64,000 nucleotides of DNA from Streptomyces griseocarneus (GCF_014655595.1 NZ_BNBL01000007.1:15909-79908), one strand, 5' to 3'; positions 34,702 through 43,392 are shown, numbered from the stretch's first letter. Notes: generated by a model not told the origin, from the sequence alone. Numbers and translations are program-made.

Positions 34702-35961
34702 TTGTTCGGGATCATCAGGCCATGCCGTCACCGGCTGTCCGAGACCATGCGAACGGAGTGGATGGCCCATCTCTGCGGCCTCTGCCTGGCACTGAAGGGC
34801 GATCACGGGCAGCTTGCTCGAATAGCCACCAACTACGACGGTCTGGTCATATCCGTGCTGGTCGAGGCGCAGTCGTCGCGCGCCGACGGCCCGGAGGGCG
34901 CCGCCGCCTGGCGGCGCACGGCAGGGCCCTGCCCGTTGCGCGGAATGCGCTCCGCGCCCGTGGCGCGGGGCGAGGGCGCGCGGTTGGCCGCGTCGGTCTC
35001 GCTCGTCCTGGCATCCGCGAAGATGCGCGACCATGTCGCCGACGGGGACGGGATGTTGGCGCGCCGTCCGGTCGCGGCGGCCGCCCGCCGCGTTGCCGCC
35101 GTGTGGGACCGCGCGGGCGCCCGTACGGGATCGGAACTCGGCTTCGACACGGCCGTTCTGGTCGACGCCGTCGAACGGCAGGCAGGGCTCGAGGCGCTGG
35201 CCACGGCCGGCACCCCGCTGCTGGAGGTGACCGAGCCCACCGAGACGGCGACCGCCGCCGCCTTCGGGTACACCGCCGTCCTGGCGGGGCGGCCGGGCAA
35301 CCGCGAACCGCTCGAGGAGGCGGGCCGGCTCTTCGGCCGGCTCGCCCATCTGCTGGACGCCGTCGAGGACCTGGACGAGGACGCCCGTACCGGCGCGTGG
35401 AACCCCATCGCCGCCACCGGCGCCCCGCTCGACGAGGTGCGCAGGCTGTGCGACGACGCGGTGCACGGCGTGCGCCTGGCGCTGCGCGACGTCGAGTTCG
35501 CGAGCAAGGCGCAGGGCAGGCTCGCGCACATCCTGCTGGCGCACGAGCTGGAACGTTCCGTCGACCGGGCGTTCGGGGCGAGCGGGTGCGCGACGGGGGG
35601 AGGCCATGAGCACCGCGGTGACCACGCGCACGCGCCCGAGGGCTCCTACGCTCCCTACGGCGCACCGCCGATGCCGCCGCCGCCCGGCCCGCCGCGGCCG
35701 CCGAGGCGCCGGCGCGGGCTGATCGCCGGATGCGCGGTGTGGACGGGGATGTTCTGCACCGGACAGATCTGCTGCAGGGATCCCTACCCGGACCCGTGGA
35801 CCGGGGAGTCGCGCGAGGGCTGGTGCGCCAAGTGCGCTGACAAATGCGACGGCTGCGACGGTTGTAACAACTGCGACAGCTGCTGCGACTGTTGCAACTG
35901 CTGCGGTGGCGATGGTGGTGGGTGCGATTGCGGTTGTGACGGCTGCGGTTGCGACTGCTGA
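34702..35961 (+). CDS. DUF5685 family protein with an extreme Cys-rich tail
   Basis: A 419-residue protein with two parts. Residues 1-290 match the DUF5685 family: MFGIIRPCRHRLSETMRTEW, then CGLCLALKGDHGQLARIATN, and a helical body with RLFGRLAHLLDAVEDLDED. After a His/Pro linker (PPPPGPPRPPRRRRG), the last 75 residues hold 22 cysteines, 18 in the final 45, spaced as CxxC, CC and CxC with Asp, Asn and Gly. This resembles a metallothionein-like metal cage; function unknown. The TTG at 34702 (MFGIIRP) is the start. A hairpin follows the stop. Confidence 0.85.
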   Translation: MFGIIRPCRHRLSETMRTEWMAHLCGLCLALKGDHGQLARIATNYDGLVISVLVEAQSSRADGPEGAAAWRRTAGPCPLRGMRSAPVARGEGARLAASVSLVLASAKMRDHVADGDGMLARRPVAAAARRVAAVWDRAGARTGSELGFDTAVLVDAVERQAGLEALATAGTPLLEVTEPTETATAAAFGYTAVLAGRPGNREPLEEAGRLFGRLAHLLDAVEDLDEDARTGAWNPIAATGAPLDEVRRLCDDAVHGVRLALRDVEFASKAQGRLAHILLAHELERSVDRAFGASGCATGGGHEHRGDHAHAPEGSYAPYGAPPMPPPPGPPRPPRRRRGLIAGCAVWTGMFCTGQICCRDPYPDPWTGESREGWCAKCADKCDGCDGCNNCDSCCDCCNCCGGDGGGCDCGCDGCGCDC

Positions 35962-35992
35962 GGAGACGAACCGGCTGAGCGGGCGAGGGGAG

Positions 35993-36014
35993 GGCGCGGC
36001 CGAACGGCCGCGCC
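35993..36014 (+). terminator. Terminator after the DUF5685 gene
   Basis: GGCGCGGCC pairs with GGCCGCGCC around a 4-base loop, 9 bp in all, 31 bases after the stop. Confidence 0.65.
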
Positions 36015-36340
36015 GGTGAAGGCAGCGGGGCCGGGCGCCCGGAGGCGCGGCCGGGGGAGGGCGGGGTCAGCGCGTACAGGAGGCGGACCACACCCGACCG
36101 AAGTCGATGTGGTCGCGGGTGACCAGCCGCTGCCCTTGTCGCATGTGCCAAGTGGAGCAGCCATCCGTTTCGCCGTCAACTGCCGCGAGACGCGCGGTCC
36201 ATAGTGTGGACGGTGTTCCGGACAGGCTTGACAGCGAGCCGTGGCCCCGGCTTAGCCTCGACGTCCGGCCGTGCTGAGGGGCGCGGTCCATGTGAAGGCA
36301 GAACGTCCCGTGTTCGATCCCGCATCCACGGAGCCTTCGC
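36015..36340. other. Intergenic region upstream of the FAD oxidoreductase gene
   Basis: With the terminator this is a 379-base gap (35962-36340). It holds the 14-mer ATGTGCCAAGTGGA (36143-36156), also at 34491-34504, and the candidate promoter at 36228-36258. A minus-strand frame ends SASCTR at 36067 but lacks a good start. No gene is supported. Confidence 0.6.
36228..36258 (+). promoter_or_regulatory. Candidate sigma-70-type promoter for the FAD/LLM genes
   Basis: TTGACA (36228-36233) is a perfect -35 hexamer. TAGCCT (36253-36258) fits the Streptomyces -10 pattern TAGNNT with a 19-base spacer. The gene starts 82 bases downstream. Confidence 0.55.
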
Positions 36341-38245
36341 ATGCCCGCACACCCCCGTCCGCCCGCGGACGCCCCCGCTCCCGCCTCCGCCCCCTCCTCT
36401 GACTCCGCCTCTGACTCCGTCCCGTCCCTCGTCGTCGTCGGCGCGGGCCCCCGGGGCACCGGCCTCGTCGAACGCCTCGCCGCCAACGCGCCCGAGCTCT
36501 TCGGGACCGCCCGCCTCGACCTGCACCTCGTGGACCCCTACCCGCCCGGCGGCGGCCGCATCTGGCGGCGCGACCAGTCGCCGCTGCTGTGGATGAACTC
36601 CATGGCCGAGGACGTCACGATGTACACCGACGACAGCGTCGAGCAGGCGGGCCCGGTGCGCCACGGGCCCTCGCTCGCGGAGTGGGCGGCCCGCGTCCGC
36701 GACGGTGAGGAAACGATTGCGCTCGATCCCGGGACCGCCGCCGAGGCCCGCCGCCTCACGCCGCGGGGCTTCGCCGGGCGGCGGCTGCAGAGCGCCTACT
36801 TGTCCTGGGTCCGCGAGCGAGCGGTCGCCGCCCTGCCGCCGGGAATCACCGTCCACGAGCACCGCCGGCGCGCCGTGCGGCTCGCCGGGCCGCCCGACGG
36901 CAGGCAGCGCCTGTGGCTGGAAGGGCGCACCGAACCGCTCCACGCCGACCTCGTCGTCCTCGCGCTCGGCCACCTCGACGCCGAGCCCGCACCCCGCGAA
37001 CAGGCCCTCGCCACCTTCGCCGCCGACCACGAACTGACCTACCTGCCACCCCAGTTCACCGCCGACAGTGACCTCGGCGGCCTGCGCCCCGGCGAGCCGG
37101 TGCTCGTCCGCGGCCTCGGCCTCGCCTTCGTCGACCTGATGGTGCTGCTGACCGAAGGCCGGGGCGGGCGCTACACCGCCGACGACAACGGAGCCCTCAC
37201 CTACCACCCCTCCGGCCGCGAACCCGTCCTGCACGTCGGATCGCGGCGCGGCGTGCCGTACCGCGCCAAGCCCGGCTACGCCTGGCACGGCGAACGGCCC
37301 CCGCTGCCCCGCTTCCTCGGCCCGGCGCAGGTCGAGGAGCTGCGCCGCCGCCCCGGCCCGGCCGCCCGCCACCGCGACCTGTGGCCGCTCATCGAGAAGG
37401 AGCTGGGCTTCGCCCACTACCACCGCCTGTTCACCGCCCACCCGGCACGCGTGAGCGTCGGCTGGGCCGACTTCGAGGAGAAGTACGCCGCCTGCGAGCC
37501 CGGCAGCGCCGAACTGGACACGCTGGTCGCCGCGTCCGTGCCCGACCCGGCCGACCGCCTCGACCTCGCCGCCCTCGACACCCCGCTCGCCGGGCTGCGC
37601 TTCCCCGGCGAGGATTCGCTGCAGGACGGCCTGCGCGCGCACATCGAGGCCGACCTGGCGCGGCGTCACAATCCCTGCCACAGCCCGGATCTCGCCGTCT
37701 TCCAGGCGCTGTTGTCCGTCTACGGGCAGCTGGCGGCGCTCGGCGACACCGGCCCCCGGTGGCACGGCTTCTTCAGCTATCTCGCCTCCGGGCCGCCCGG
37801 CCCCCGGCTGCGGCAGCTGCTCGCGCTCTCCCGGGCCGGGCTGGTGCGCTTCCTCGGCGCGGACATGGACGTCGAGACCGATCCGGTGCGCGGAGTGTTC
37901 CGGGCGCGCAGTGCGAGCGTGCCGGGGCGGGCGGTCGAGGCCCGGGCGCTCGTCGAGGCGCGGCTACCGGAGCCGTCGGTCGGGCGGTCGCGGGATCCGT
38001 TGCTGCGGGGGCTGGCGGGCGAGGTCCGCGTCACCGGCGGGGGGTTGCTCGCCGTCCGTCCCGAGGACGGGCGTCTGCTGGGGCGGGACGGGCGGCCGCA
38101 CGCGCGGCGCTTCGCGCTGGGGCCGCATACGGATGCGCGGGGGTCGGCGGCGTTCGCGCGGCCGGGCGGGAACGCGGCGGCGTTTCGGCAGAACGATGCG
38201 GCGGCGCGGGCCGCGCTTGGGTTTCTGCGGGGGTGCCGGGGGTGA
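36341..38245 (+). CDS. FAD/NAD(P)-binding oxidoreductase
   Basis: A 634-residue flavoprotein of the FAD/NAD(P)-binding group (PF13454-like). The dinucleotide motif is VVVGAGPRGTGLVERLAANA (about 30-49), near the start after a 28-residue Pro/Ser-rich lead. Other landmarks are GGGRIWRRDQSPLLWMNSMA, LALGHLDAEP and GEPVLVRGLGLAFVDLMVLL. No heme, iron-sulfur or signal sequence is seen. The ATG at 36341 follows GGAG (36330-36333). It is followed, after a repeat-containing gap, by two flavin monooxygenase genes, so a shared oxidative or sulfur/FMN-related pathway is likely, but the substrate is unknown. Confidence 0.8.
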   Translation: MPAHPRPPADAPAPASAPSSDSASDSVPSLVVVGAGPRGTGLVERLAANAPELFGTARLDLHLVDPYPPGGGRIWRRDQSPLLWMNSMAEDVTMYTDDSVEQAGPVRHGPSLAEWAARVRDGEETIALDPGTAAEARRLTPRGFAGRRLQSAYLSWVRERAVAALPPGITVHEHRRRAVRLAGPPDGRQRLWLEGRTEPLHADLVVLALGHLDAEPAPREQALATFAADHELTYLPPQFTADSDLGGLRPGEPVLVRGLGLAFVDLMVLLTEGRGGRYTADDNGALTYHPSGREPVLHVGSRRGVPYRAKPGYAWHGERPPLPRFLGPAQVEELRRRPGPAARHRDLWPLIEKELGFAHYHRLFTAHPARVSVGWADFEEKYAACEPGSAELDTLVAASVPDPADRLDLAALDTPLAGLRFPGEDSLQDGLRAHIEADLARRHNPCHSPDLAVFQALLSVYGQLAALGDTGPRWHGFFSYLASGPPGPRLRQLLALSRAGLVRFLGADMDVETDPVRGVFRARSASVPGRAVEARALVEARLPEPSVGRSRDPLLRGLAGEVRVTGGGLLAVRPEDGRLLGRDGRPHARRFALGPHTDARGSAAFARPGGNAAAFRQNDAAARAALGFLRGCRG

Positions 38246-38288
38246 GGCCGGTGCCGGGGCTGAGGCCGGTTGTCGTCTGCGGGCCAGT

Positions 38289-38353
38289 TGTGCCCACCCT
38301 CCCCCAGCTACCGCTGGGAGGTGCCCCCAGCCCAGCGGAACGACTGCCCACAA
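38289..38353. repeat. Dispersed intergenic repeat, copy 3
   Basis: These 65 bases are identical to 2305-2369 and the reverse complement of the core of 133-225. The copy lies 43 bases after the FAD-gene stop, between it and the next plus-strand gene. A tandem duplication (38335-38393) runs across its right edge. Confidence 0.92.
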
Positions 38354-38393
38354 CTTTCTTTCAAGCGGAACGGCCGCCCACAACTTCTCTCAA
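38335..38393. repeat. 30-bp tandem duplication at the right end of the repeat
   Basis: GCGGAACGACTGCCCACAAC (38335-38354, then TTTCTTTCAA) is followed by GCGGAACGGCCGCCCACAAC (38365-38384, then TTCTCTCAA). The two units are adjacent and differ at a few positions. The second unit ends close to the ribosome-binding site (AGGGA) of the LLM gene. Confidence 0.85.
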
Positions 38394-38404
38394 GGGACCT
38401 CTAC

Positions 38405-39442
38405 ATGCCTGAACCCACCCGTCCTCTCCATCTCGCCGTTGCCCTGGACCGTGTCGGTACGTACGACGCCGGGGCCTATGTGCGGGCCGCCCGGCTTGCC
38501 GAGCGGGGGAGGTTGGACTTCGTCACGCTCGGCGACTCGTTCGGGCCGCCCCGGCGGGGGGCCGGGCGGCTGGATGCCGTCGGGGTGCTCGCCCGGGTCG
38601 CGCCGGTCACCGAGCGCATCGGCCTGGTGCCGACCGTCACCACCACCCACACCGAGCCGTTCCACGTCTCCTCCTCCCTCGCCACGCTGGACTGGGTGAG
38701 CCGGGGCCGCGCCGGCTGGACCGTGGCCGTGTCCTTAGGCGAGGACGAGGCCCGGCACTTCGGCCGGCGCCCGGCGCCCACCGCGGAGGCGGCGTGGCGC
38801 GAGGCGGACGCGGTCGCCGACGTCGTCGCCCGGCTCTGGGACAGCTGGGAGGACGACGCCGAGATCCGGGACGTGGCCACCGGGCGGTTCGTCGACCGCG
38901 ACAAGCTGCACTACGTCGACTTCCAGGGCCCCGGCTTCGGCGTCCGCGGGCCCTCCATCGTCCCCCGGCCCCCGCAGGGCCACCCCGTCATCGCCGTCGA
39001 GGCGGGCGCCGGGCCGTCCCGGGAGGCCGCCGCCCGGCACGCCGACGTGGTCTTCGTGCGCGCCGAGCACGCCGGCGACGCCCGCAGGGTCCGTGCCGTC
39101 CGCGACGATCTGCGCCGGCGTGCCCGGGACAACGGCCGCGACCTCGCCGGCGGCGGGCGGATCGTCGTGCTGGCCTCCCTGCCCGTCGCGCTGTACGCGG
39201 CGGCCGACGCCGTCGCCCTCGCCGACCTCGTCGGCGACTGGTACGCCGACGGCGTGGCCGACGGCTTCCACTTCCGGCCCCGCGACCCCGACCGGGACCT
39301 CGCGCTGCTCGTCGACGGGACCGTGCCCGTACTCCAGCACCGAGGCCTGTTACGCGCCTTCTATCCGGGCGGCACCCTGCGCGAGCACCTGTGCCTGCCC
39401 CGGCCCGCCAACCGCTACGCCTTCGCGAAGGAGACGGCATGA
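38405..39442 (+). CDS. LLM-class flavin-dependent oxidoreductase
   Basis: A 345-residue luciferase-like monooxygenase with an F420- or FMN-binding TIM barrel. It begins MPEPTRPLHLAVALDRVGTY and has ERGRLDFVTLGDSFGPP and RIGLVPTVTTTHTEPFHVS, as in the bacterial luciferase family. RPPQGHPVIAVEAGAGPSRE holds the phosphate-binding region. Two-component enzymes of this kind use reduced flavin from a partner reductase to oxidise small organosulfur or amine compounds. The ATG at 38405 follows AAGGGA. Its stop overlaps the next start (ATGA), so the two monooxygenases are translated together. Confidence 0.86.
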   Translation: MPEPTRPLHLAVALDRVGTYDAGAYVRAARLAERGRLDFVTLGDSFGPPRRGAGRLDAVGVLARVAPVTERIGLVPTVTTTHTEPFHVSSSLATLDWVSRGRAGWTVAVSLGEDEARHFGRRPAPTAEAAWREADAVADVVARLWDSWEDDAEIRDVATGRFVDRDKLHYVDFQGPGFGVRGPSIVPRPPQGHPVIAVEAGAGPSREAAARHADVVFVRAEHAGDARRVRAVRDDLRRRARDNGRDLAGGGRIVVLASLPVALYAAADAVALADLVGDWYADGVADGFHFRPRDPDRDLALLVDGTVPVLQHRGLLRAFYPGGTLREHLCLPRPANRYAFAKETA

Positions 39443-40797
39443 CGCCCCCGCAGGCGCCCCGGCGGATGCACCTCGCCGCCCACTTCCCGGGCGTCAACAA
39501 CACCACCGTGTGGGCCGTCCCACCCGCCGGCCCGACCACCACCCCTGCCGGAGGCGCTGCGCGCCGCCCCCCTCATTTCGGCAGCCAGATCGACTTCGCC
39601 TCCTTCGAGCACCTCGCCCGCGTCGCCGAACGCGGCCTGTTCGACTTCTTCTTCCTCGCCGAGGGGCTGCGGCTGCGCGAGCACAAGGGCCGCATCCACG
39701 ACCTCGACGTCGTCGGCCGCCCCGAGTCGCTCACCGTGCTCGCCGCCCTGGCCGCGGTCACCGAGCGGCTCGGGCTCGCCGCGACCGTCAGTGCCACCTT
39801 CAACGAGCCCTACGAACTCGCCCGCCGCCTCGCCTCCCTCGACCACCTCAGTGGCGGGCGCGCGGCCTGGAACGTCGTCACCTCCTCCGACGCGTTCACC
39901 GGCGAGAACTTCCGCCGCGGCGGCTACCTCCAGCACGCCGAGCGCTACGCCCGCGCCGCCGAGTTCGTCGCCACCGCGCGCGAGCTGTGGGACTCCTGGA
40001 CGCCCGAGGGCGTTCCCCGCCCCTTCGCCCACCACGGGCGGCACTTCCGGGTGTCCGGGGAGTTCGACGTCCCGCGGCCGCCGCAGGGGCACCCCGTCGT
40101 CATCCAGGCCGGGGACTCCGGCGAGGGCCGGGAGTTCGCCGCCGCTGCCGCCGACGTCGTCTTCAGCCGGCACGGCACCCTCGACGAGGGCCGTGCGTTC
40201 TTCGCCGACGTCAAGCGCAGGCTCGCGGCGTACGGGCGCGCCCCCGGCGACCTGAAGATCATGCCCGGGGTGACCCACGTGCTCGGCGACACCGCCGCCG
40301 AGGCCCAGGAGCGGGCCGCCGAGATCCGCAGGCAACAGGTCTCCCCGCAGACCGCCCTGCTGACCCTGGAACAGGTCTGGGGCCGCGACCTGTCCTCCTA
40401 CGATCCCGACGGGCCGCTGCCCGCCGTCGACCCCGATCCCGGCGGCGAGGTCTCCCACGGCCGGGTCCGCCACCACGACCGGCTCGCCGTCGCCGCCCGG
40501 TGGCGGGCGCTGTCGGAGGCCAAGGGGCTCTCCATCCGGCAGACCGTGATCGAGACGACCGGCCGGCAGTCCTTCATCGGCACCCCGCGCCAGGTCGCCG
40601 ACGAGATGGCGCGCTTCGTGGCCGCGGAGGCCGCCGACGGCTTCATCCTCGTCCCGCACCTCACCCCCGGCGGGCTCGACGAGTTCGTCGACCGCGTCGT
40701 CCCCCTGCTCCAGGAGCGCGGCGCGTTCCGTACGGAGTACTCGGGCCCGACCCTCCGCGACCACCTCGGGCTGGCCCGGCCGCGTGAGCGGACGTGA
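39439..40797 (+). CDS. LLM-class monooxygenase, NtaA/SnaA/DszA-type
   Basis: A 452-residue FMN-dependent monooxygenase of the larger NtaA/SnaA/DszA group (nitrilotriacetate, pristinamycin and dibenzothiophene-sulfone enzymes). Family features are MHLAAHFPGVNNTTVWA, ERGLFDFFFLAEGLRLREHK (barrel start), ATVSATFNEPYELARRLASL, GGRAAWNVVTSSD and RPPQGHPVVIQAGDSGEGRE. ETTGRQSFIGTPRQVADEM is also typical. The ATG at 39439 overlaps the preceding stop and follows AAGGAG (39428-39433). A flavin reductase is not visible here; the FAD gene upstream is a possible partner. Confidence 0.88.
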   Translation: MTPPQAPRRMHLAAHFPGVNNTTVWAVPPAGPTTTPAGGAARRPPHFGSQIDFASFEHLARVAERGLFDFFFLAEGLRLREHKGRIHDLDVVGRPESLTVLAALAAVTERLGLAATVSATFNEPYELARRLASLDHLSGGRAAWNVVTSSDAFTGENFRRGGYLQHAERYARAAEFVATARELWDSWTPEGVPRPFAHHGRHFRVSGEFDVPRPPQGHPVVIQAGDSGEGREFAAAAADVVFSRHGTLDEGRAFFADVKRRLAAYGRAPGDLKIMPGVTHVLGDTAAEAQERAAEIRRQQVSPQTALLTLEQVWGRDLSSYDPDGPLPAVDPDPGGEVSHGRVRHHDRLAVAARWRALSEAKGLSIRQTVIETTGRQSFIGTPRQVADEMARFVAAEAADGFILVPHLTPGGLDEFVDRVVPLLQERGAFRTEYSGPTLRDHLGLARPRERT

Positions 40798-41160
40798 CAC
40801 CCCCCGGTACGCACCGGCTCGCCGGCACGCCCGACGGTCGGATTCCGGCCTTCCCCGGGCGGTGGCCCGAGGGTCCCGGGGACGGCGGGGGAGCGGAACC
40901 CCCTCGCGGGCCGAGGCGTCGAAGCGGCACGGCGGGAGCCCGCCGAGCGCGGTCCCGGCGGCCGGGAGAGCCGTCGGGGCGCCTTGGCGTGCGCCGGGGC
41001 GCGTCCGAAAGAGGCTCTTGCGCTGTGCCCCCTTGCGCCCGAATACTCCCGAGCAGCGCTTGTCAGGGGCACGGCGAAAACGGAACCCGGTGTGCCTTTT
41101 GGCCGCGCCTCACGGGCCCGTGCACGCCTCGGACCCCCGACCCCACTCGGGAGGAACAAC
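40798..41160. other. Intergenic region upstream of protease 1
   Basis: These 363 bases follow the LLM operon on the same strand. I see no convincing terminator, and no -35/-10 pair. GTGCCCC at about 41028 and GGGGCAC at about 41070 are complementary but far apart. The last 12 bases hold the GGGAGG ribosome-binding site of the protease. No gene is supported. Confidence 0.5.
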
Positions 41161-42075
41161 GTGAGGAACAGGCGCACCACCCCCCGTACCGGCATCACCG
41201 GACGAGCCAGGATCGTCACCGTGGCGGCCGCCCTCGTCGCCGCCTCCGGCCTCGCCGCCACCGACGCCGCCCGGGCCGAGCCCGCCGGATTCTCGGCGGC
41301 GACGCTGTCCGCCGCGAGCGCGGCCGTGGAGTCGGCGGACGTCGCGGGCACCGCCTGGGTCGTCGACCCCGCCACCCGTACGCTCGTGGTCACCGCCGAC
41401 TCGACCGTCTCCCCGGCGGACATCGCCAGAATCAGAGCGCAGGCGGGGCCGGACGCCGACGCGATACGCGTCGAGGTCGTGGCCGGAGCCTTCAAGAAGC
41501 TCATCGCGGGCGGCGACGCGGTCTACGCGCCGAGCTGGCGCTGCTCGGCCGGCTTCAACGTGCGCAAGGGAAGCACCTACTACTTCCTGACCGCCGGGCA
41601 CTGCACCGAGGGCAAGCCGCCGTACTACGCCAACTCCGGTCACACCACGAGCATCGGCCCCACGACCGGGACCAGCTTCCCGGGCAACGACTACGGCATC
41701 GTGCAGTACACCAACGGCTCGCTTCCCCACCCGAGCGAGGTCAACCTCTACAACGGCCGCTCCCAGCGCATCACCGGCGCGGGCAACGCCTCCGTGGGCC
41801 AGAGCGTCCAGCGCAGCGGCTCCACGACGGGGCTGCACGGCGGCAAGGTCACCGGGCTGAACGCCACCGTCAACTACGGCAACGGCCAGGTCGTGCGAGG
41901 TCTGATCAAGACCAATGTGTGCGCCGAGCCGGGCGACAGCGGCGGCGCCCTCTTCGCCGGGTCCACCGCCCTGGGCCTCACCTCCGGCGGCAGCGGCAAC
42001 TGCCGCTCCGGTGGCACCACCTTCTTCCAGCCGGTCACCAAGGCCCTCAGCGCTTACGGAGTGAGCATCTTCTGA
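41161..42075 (+). CDS. Secreted serine protease, S1E (Streptogrisin-type), preproenzyme
   Basis: A 304-residue alpha-lytic-protease-family enzyme. Signal peptide about 1-39 (RARIVTVAAALVAASG, then DAARA). Propeptide about 40-114, needed as a folding chaperone in this family. Mature part from about Ile115 (IAGGDAVYAPSWRCSAGFNV) to 304, about 190 residues, close to S. griseus proteases A and B. The triad is His147 (TAGHC), Asp177 (PGNDYGI) and Ser260 (GDSGG). Cys128 and Cys148, and Cys254 and Cys281, can pair as in family members. The GTG at 41161 follows GGGAGG (41149-41154). A terminator follows at 42165. Confidence 0.94.
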   Translation: MRNRRTTPRTGITGRARIVTVAAALVAASGLAATDAARAEPAGFSAATLSAASAAVESADVAGTAWVVDPATRTLVVTADSTVSPADIARIRAQAGPDADAIRVEVVAGAFKKLIAGGDAVYAPSWRCSAGFNVRKGSTYYFLTAGHCTEGKPPYYANSGHTTSIGPTTGTSFPGNDYGIVQYTNGSLPHPSEVNLYNGRSQRITGAGNASVGQSVQRSGSTTGLHGGKVTGLNATVNYGNGQVVRGLIKTNVCAEPGDSGGALFAGSTALGLTSGGSGNCRSGGTTFFQPVTKALSAYGVSIF

Positions 42076-42164
42076 CGCTCCCGGTGACCGCCCCGGCCCC
42101 TTCGGGCCCGCAGACGTCTGACCGCGAGCGTTCCGCCCTTCCCCAGCCTGCGGCCAGCAGCACA

Positions 42165-42198
42165 GGAGCCCCCGGCCCCCTCGAGGACCGGGGGCTCC
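42165..42198 (+). terminator. Terminator of protease 1
   Basis: GGAGCCCCCGG (42165-42175) pairs over 11 bp with CCGGGGGCTCC (42188-42198) around a 12-base loop. It lies 90 bases after the protease stop and 104 before the slipin gene. Confidence 0.8.
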
Positions 42199-42301
42199 AC
42201 CACGCCCGCCACGGGCCGGGGCGCCGCTTTGCTCGACCGCGGTGCGGCGCGGGCATACCGTGGACGTATCACCTGACGTGCACGGCGGCAGGGGGCGCGT
42301 G

Positions 42302-43294
42302 ATGGTCGAAGACTTCGTGGTGGCGGCGGTCGCCGCCGTCTCGGCGGGCGCGGTGTACCTGTGCGCCGCGGCCCGGGTGGTCCGGCAGTACGAGCGCGGA
42401 GTGGTGCTGCGCCTGGGGCGGCTGCGCCACGAGATCCGCCAGCCGGGGCTCACGCTGATCGTTCCGGTCGTGGACCGGCTGCGCAAGGTGAACATGCAGA
42501 TCGTCACCATGCCGGTGCCCGCCCAGGAGGGCATCACCCGGGACAACGTCACCGTCCGGGTGGACGCCGTCGTCTACTTCAAGGTCGTGGACCCGGCCGA
42601 GGCCGTCATCATGGTCGAGGACTACCGCTTCGCGGTCTCGCAGATGGCCCAGACCTCGCTGCGGTCCATCATCGGCAAGAGCGACCTGGACGATCTGCTG
42701 TCCAATCGCGAGAAGCTCAACCAGGGGCTGGAGCTGATGCTCGACAGCCCCGCGGTGGGGTGGGGCGTGCACATCGACCGGGTGGAGATCAAGGACGTCT
42801 CCCTGCCGGAGACGATGAAGCGCTCGATGTCGCGGCAGGCGGAGGCGGAGCGGGAGCGCCGGGCCCGGGTGATCAACGCGGACGCGGAGCTGCTGGCGTC
42901 GAAGAAGCTCGCCGAGGCGGCGCAGACGATGTCCTCCCAGCCGTCGGCCCTGCAACTGCGGCTGCTGCAGACGATCGTGGCCGTCGCCGCGGAGAAGAAC
43001 TCCACGCTGGTGCTGCCCTTCCCCGTGGAGCTGCTGAGGTTCCTGGAGCGGGCGGGCCAGCCGCCGCCGGCGGCGCCGGGAGAGGCGGCCCCCGCCCCCG
43101 CTGCCGCCGAGGCCGTCCCGGAGACCACACCGGAGGTCACCTCGGAGGCCGTACCGGGTCTGAGCCCCGCTCCCGAGCCGGAGCCCGAGCTGCCGGCCGG
43201 GCGTGAGGCGGAGCTCGAGTCCGGGCTGCCGCCCCGGCGTGAGACCGAGCCCGAGCCCAAGGCCGAGCCCGAGCCTCCGGTGGGGCCCGACTAG
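42302..43294 (+). CDS. Slipin (SPFH/band-7 domain membrane protein)
   Basis: A 330-residue stomatin-like protein. One N-terminal membrane helix (about 5-25) anchors it. The SPFH domain follows: VRQYERGVVLRLGRLRHEIR, then GLTLIVPVVDRLRKVNMQIV and QEGITRDNVTVRVDAVVYFK. KDVSLPETMKRSMSRQAEAE starts the coiled region used for oligomerisation. The last 65 residues are a Pro/Glu-rich repeat tail (TPEVTSEAVP; EPEPELPAG). Slipins organise membrane microdomains, sometimes with NfeD proteases; none is here. The ATG at 42302 follows AGGGGG at a good distance; the GTG at 42299 is an alternative. Confidence 0.9.
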   Translation: MVEDFVVAAVAAVSAGAVYLCAAARVVRQYERGVVLRLGRLRHEIRQPGLTLIVPVVDRLRKVNMQIVTMPVPAQEGITRDNVTVRVDAVVYFKVVDPAEAVIMVEDYRFAVSQMAQTSLRSIIGKSDLDDLLSNREKLNQGLELMLDSPAVGWGVHIDRVEIKDVSLPETMKRSMSRQAEAERERRARVINADAELLASKKLAEAAQTMSSQPSALQLRLLQTIVAVAAEKNSTLVLPFPVELLRFLERAGQPPPAAPGEAAPAPAAAEAVPETTPEVTSEAVPGLSPAPEPEPELPAGREAELESGLPPRRETEPEPKAEPEPPVGPD

Positions 43295-43392
43295 GACCGG
43301 GCCGGCCGGGGGTGCCGTGACGCCGTAACCGGCGGCTTGCGCCCCGCCCCTCCCGTCCACGACAGGCGTCGGCGTGCGGCCCGCCATGGGGG

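Noticed and set aside
36015..36204. Short open frames in the gap before the FAD gene, including a minus-strand frame ending SASCTR at 36067
   Set aside because: No ribosome-binding site or good start is visible, and I cannot name a family. Conservation would have to be tested.
36290..36335. tRNA-like TTCGATCC run near 36315
   Set aside because: The GTTCGATCCC string recalls a T-loop, but the flanking bases do not form the stem, and no acceptor or anticodon arm is visible.
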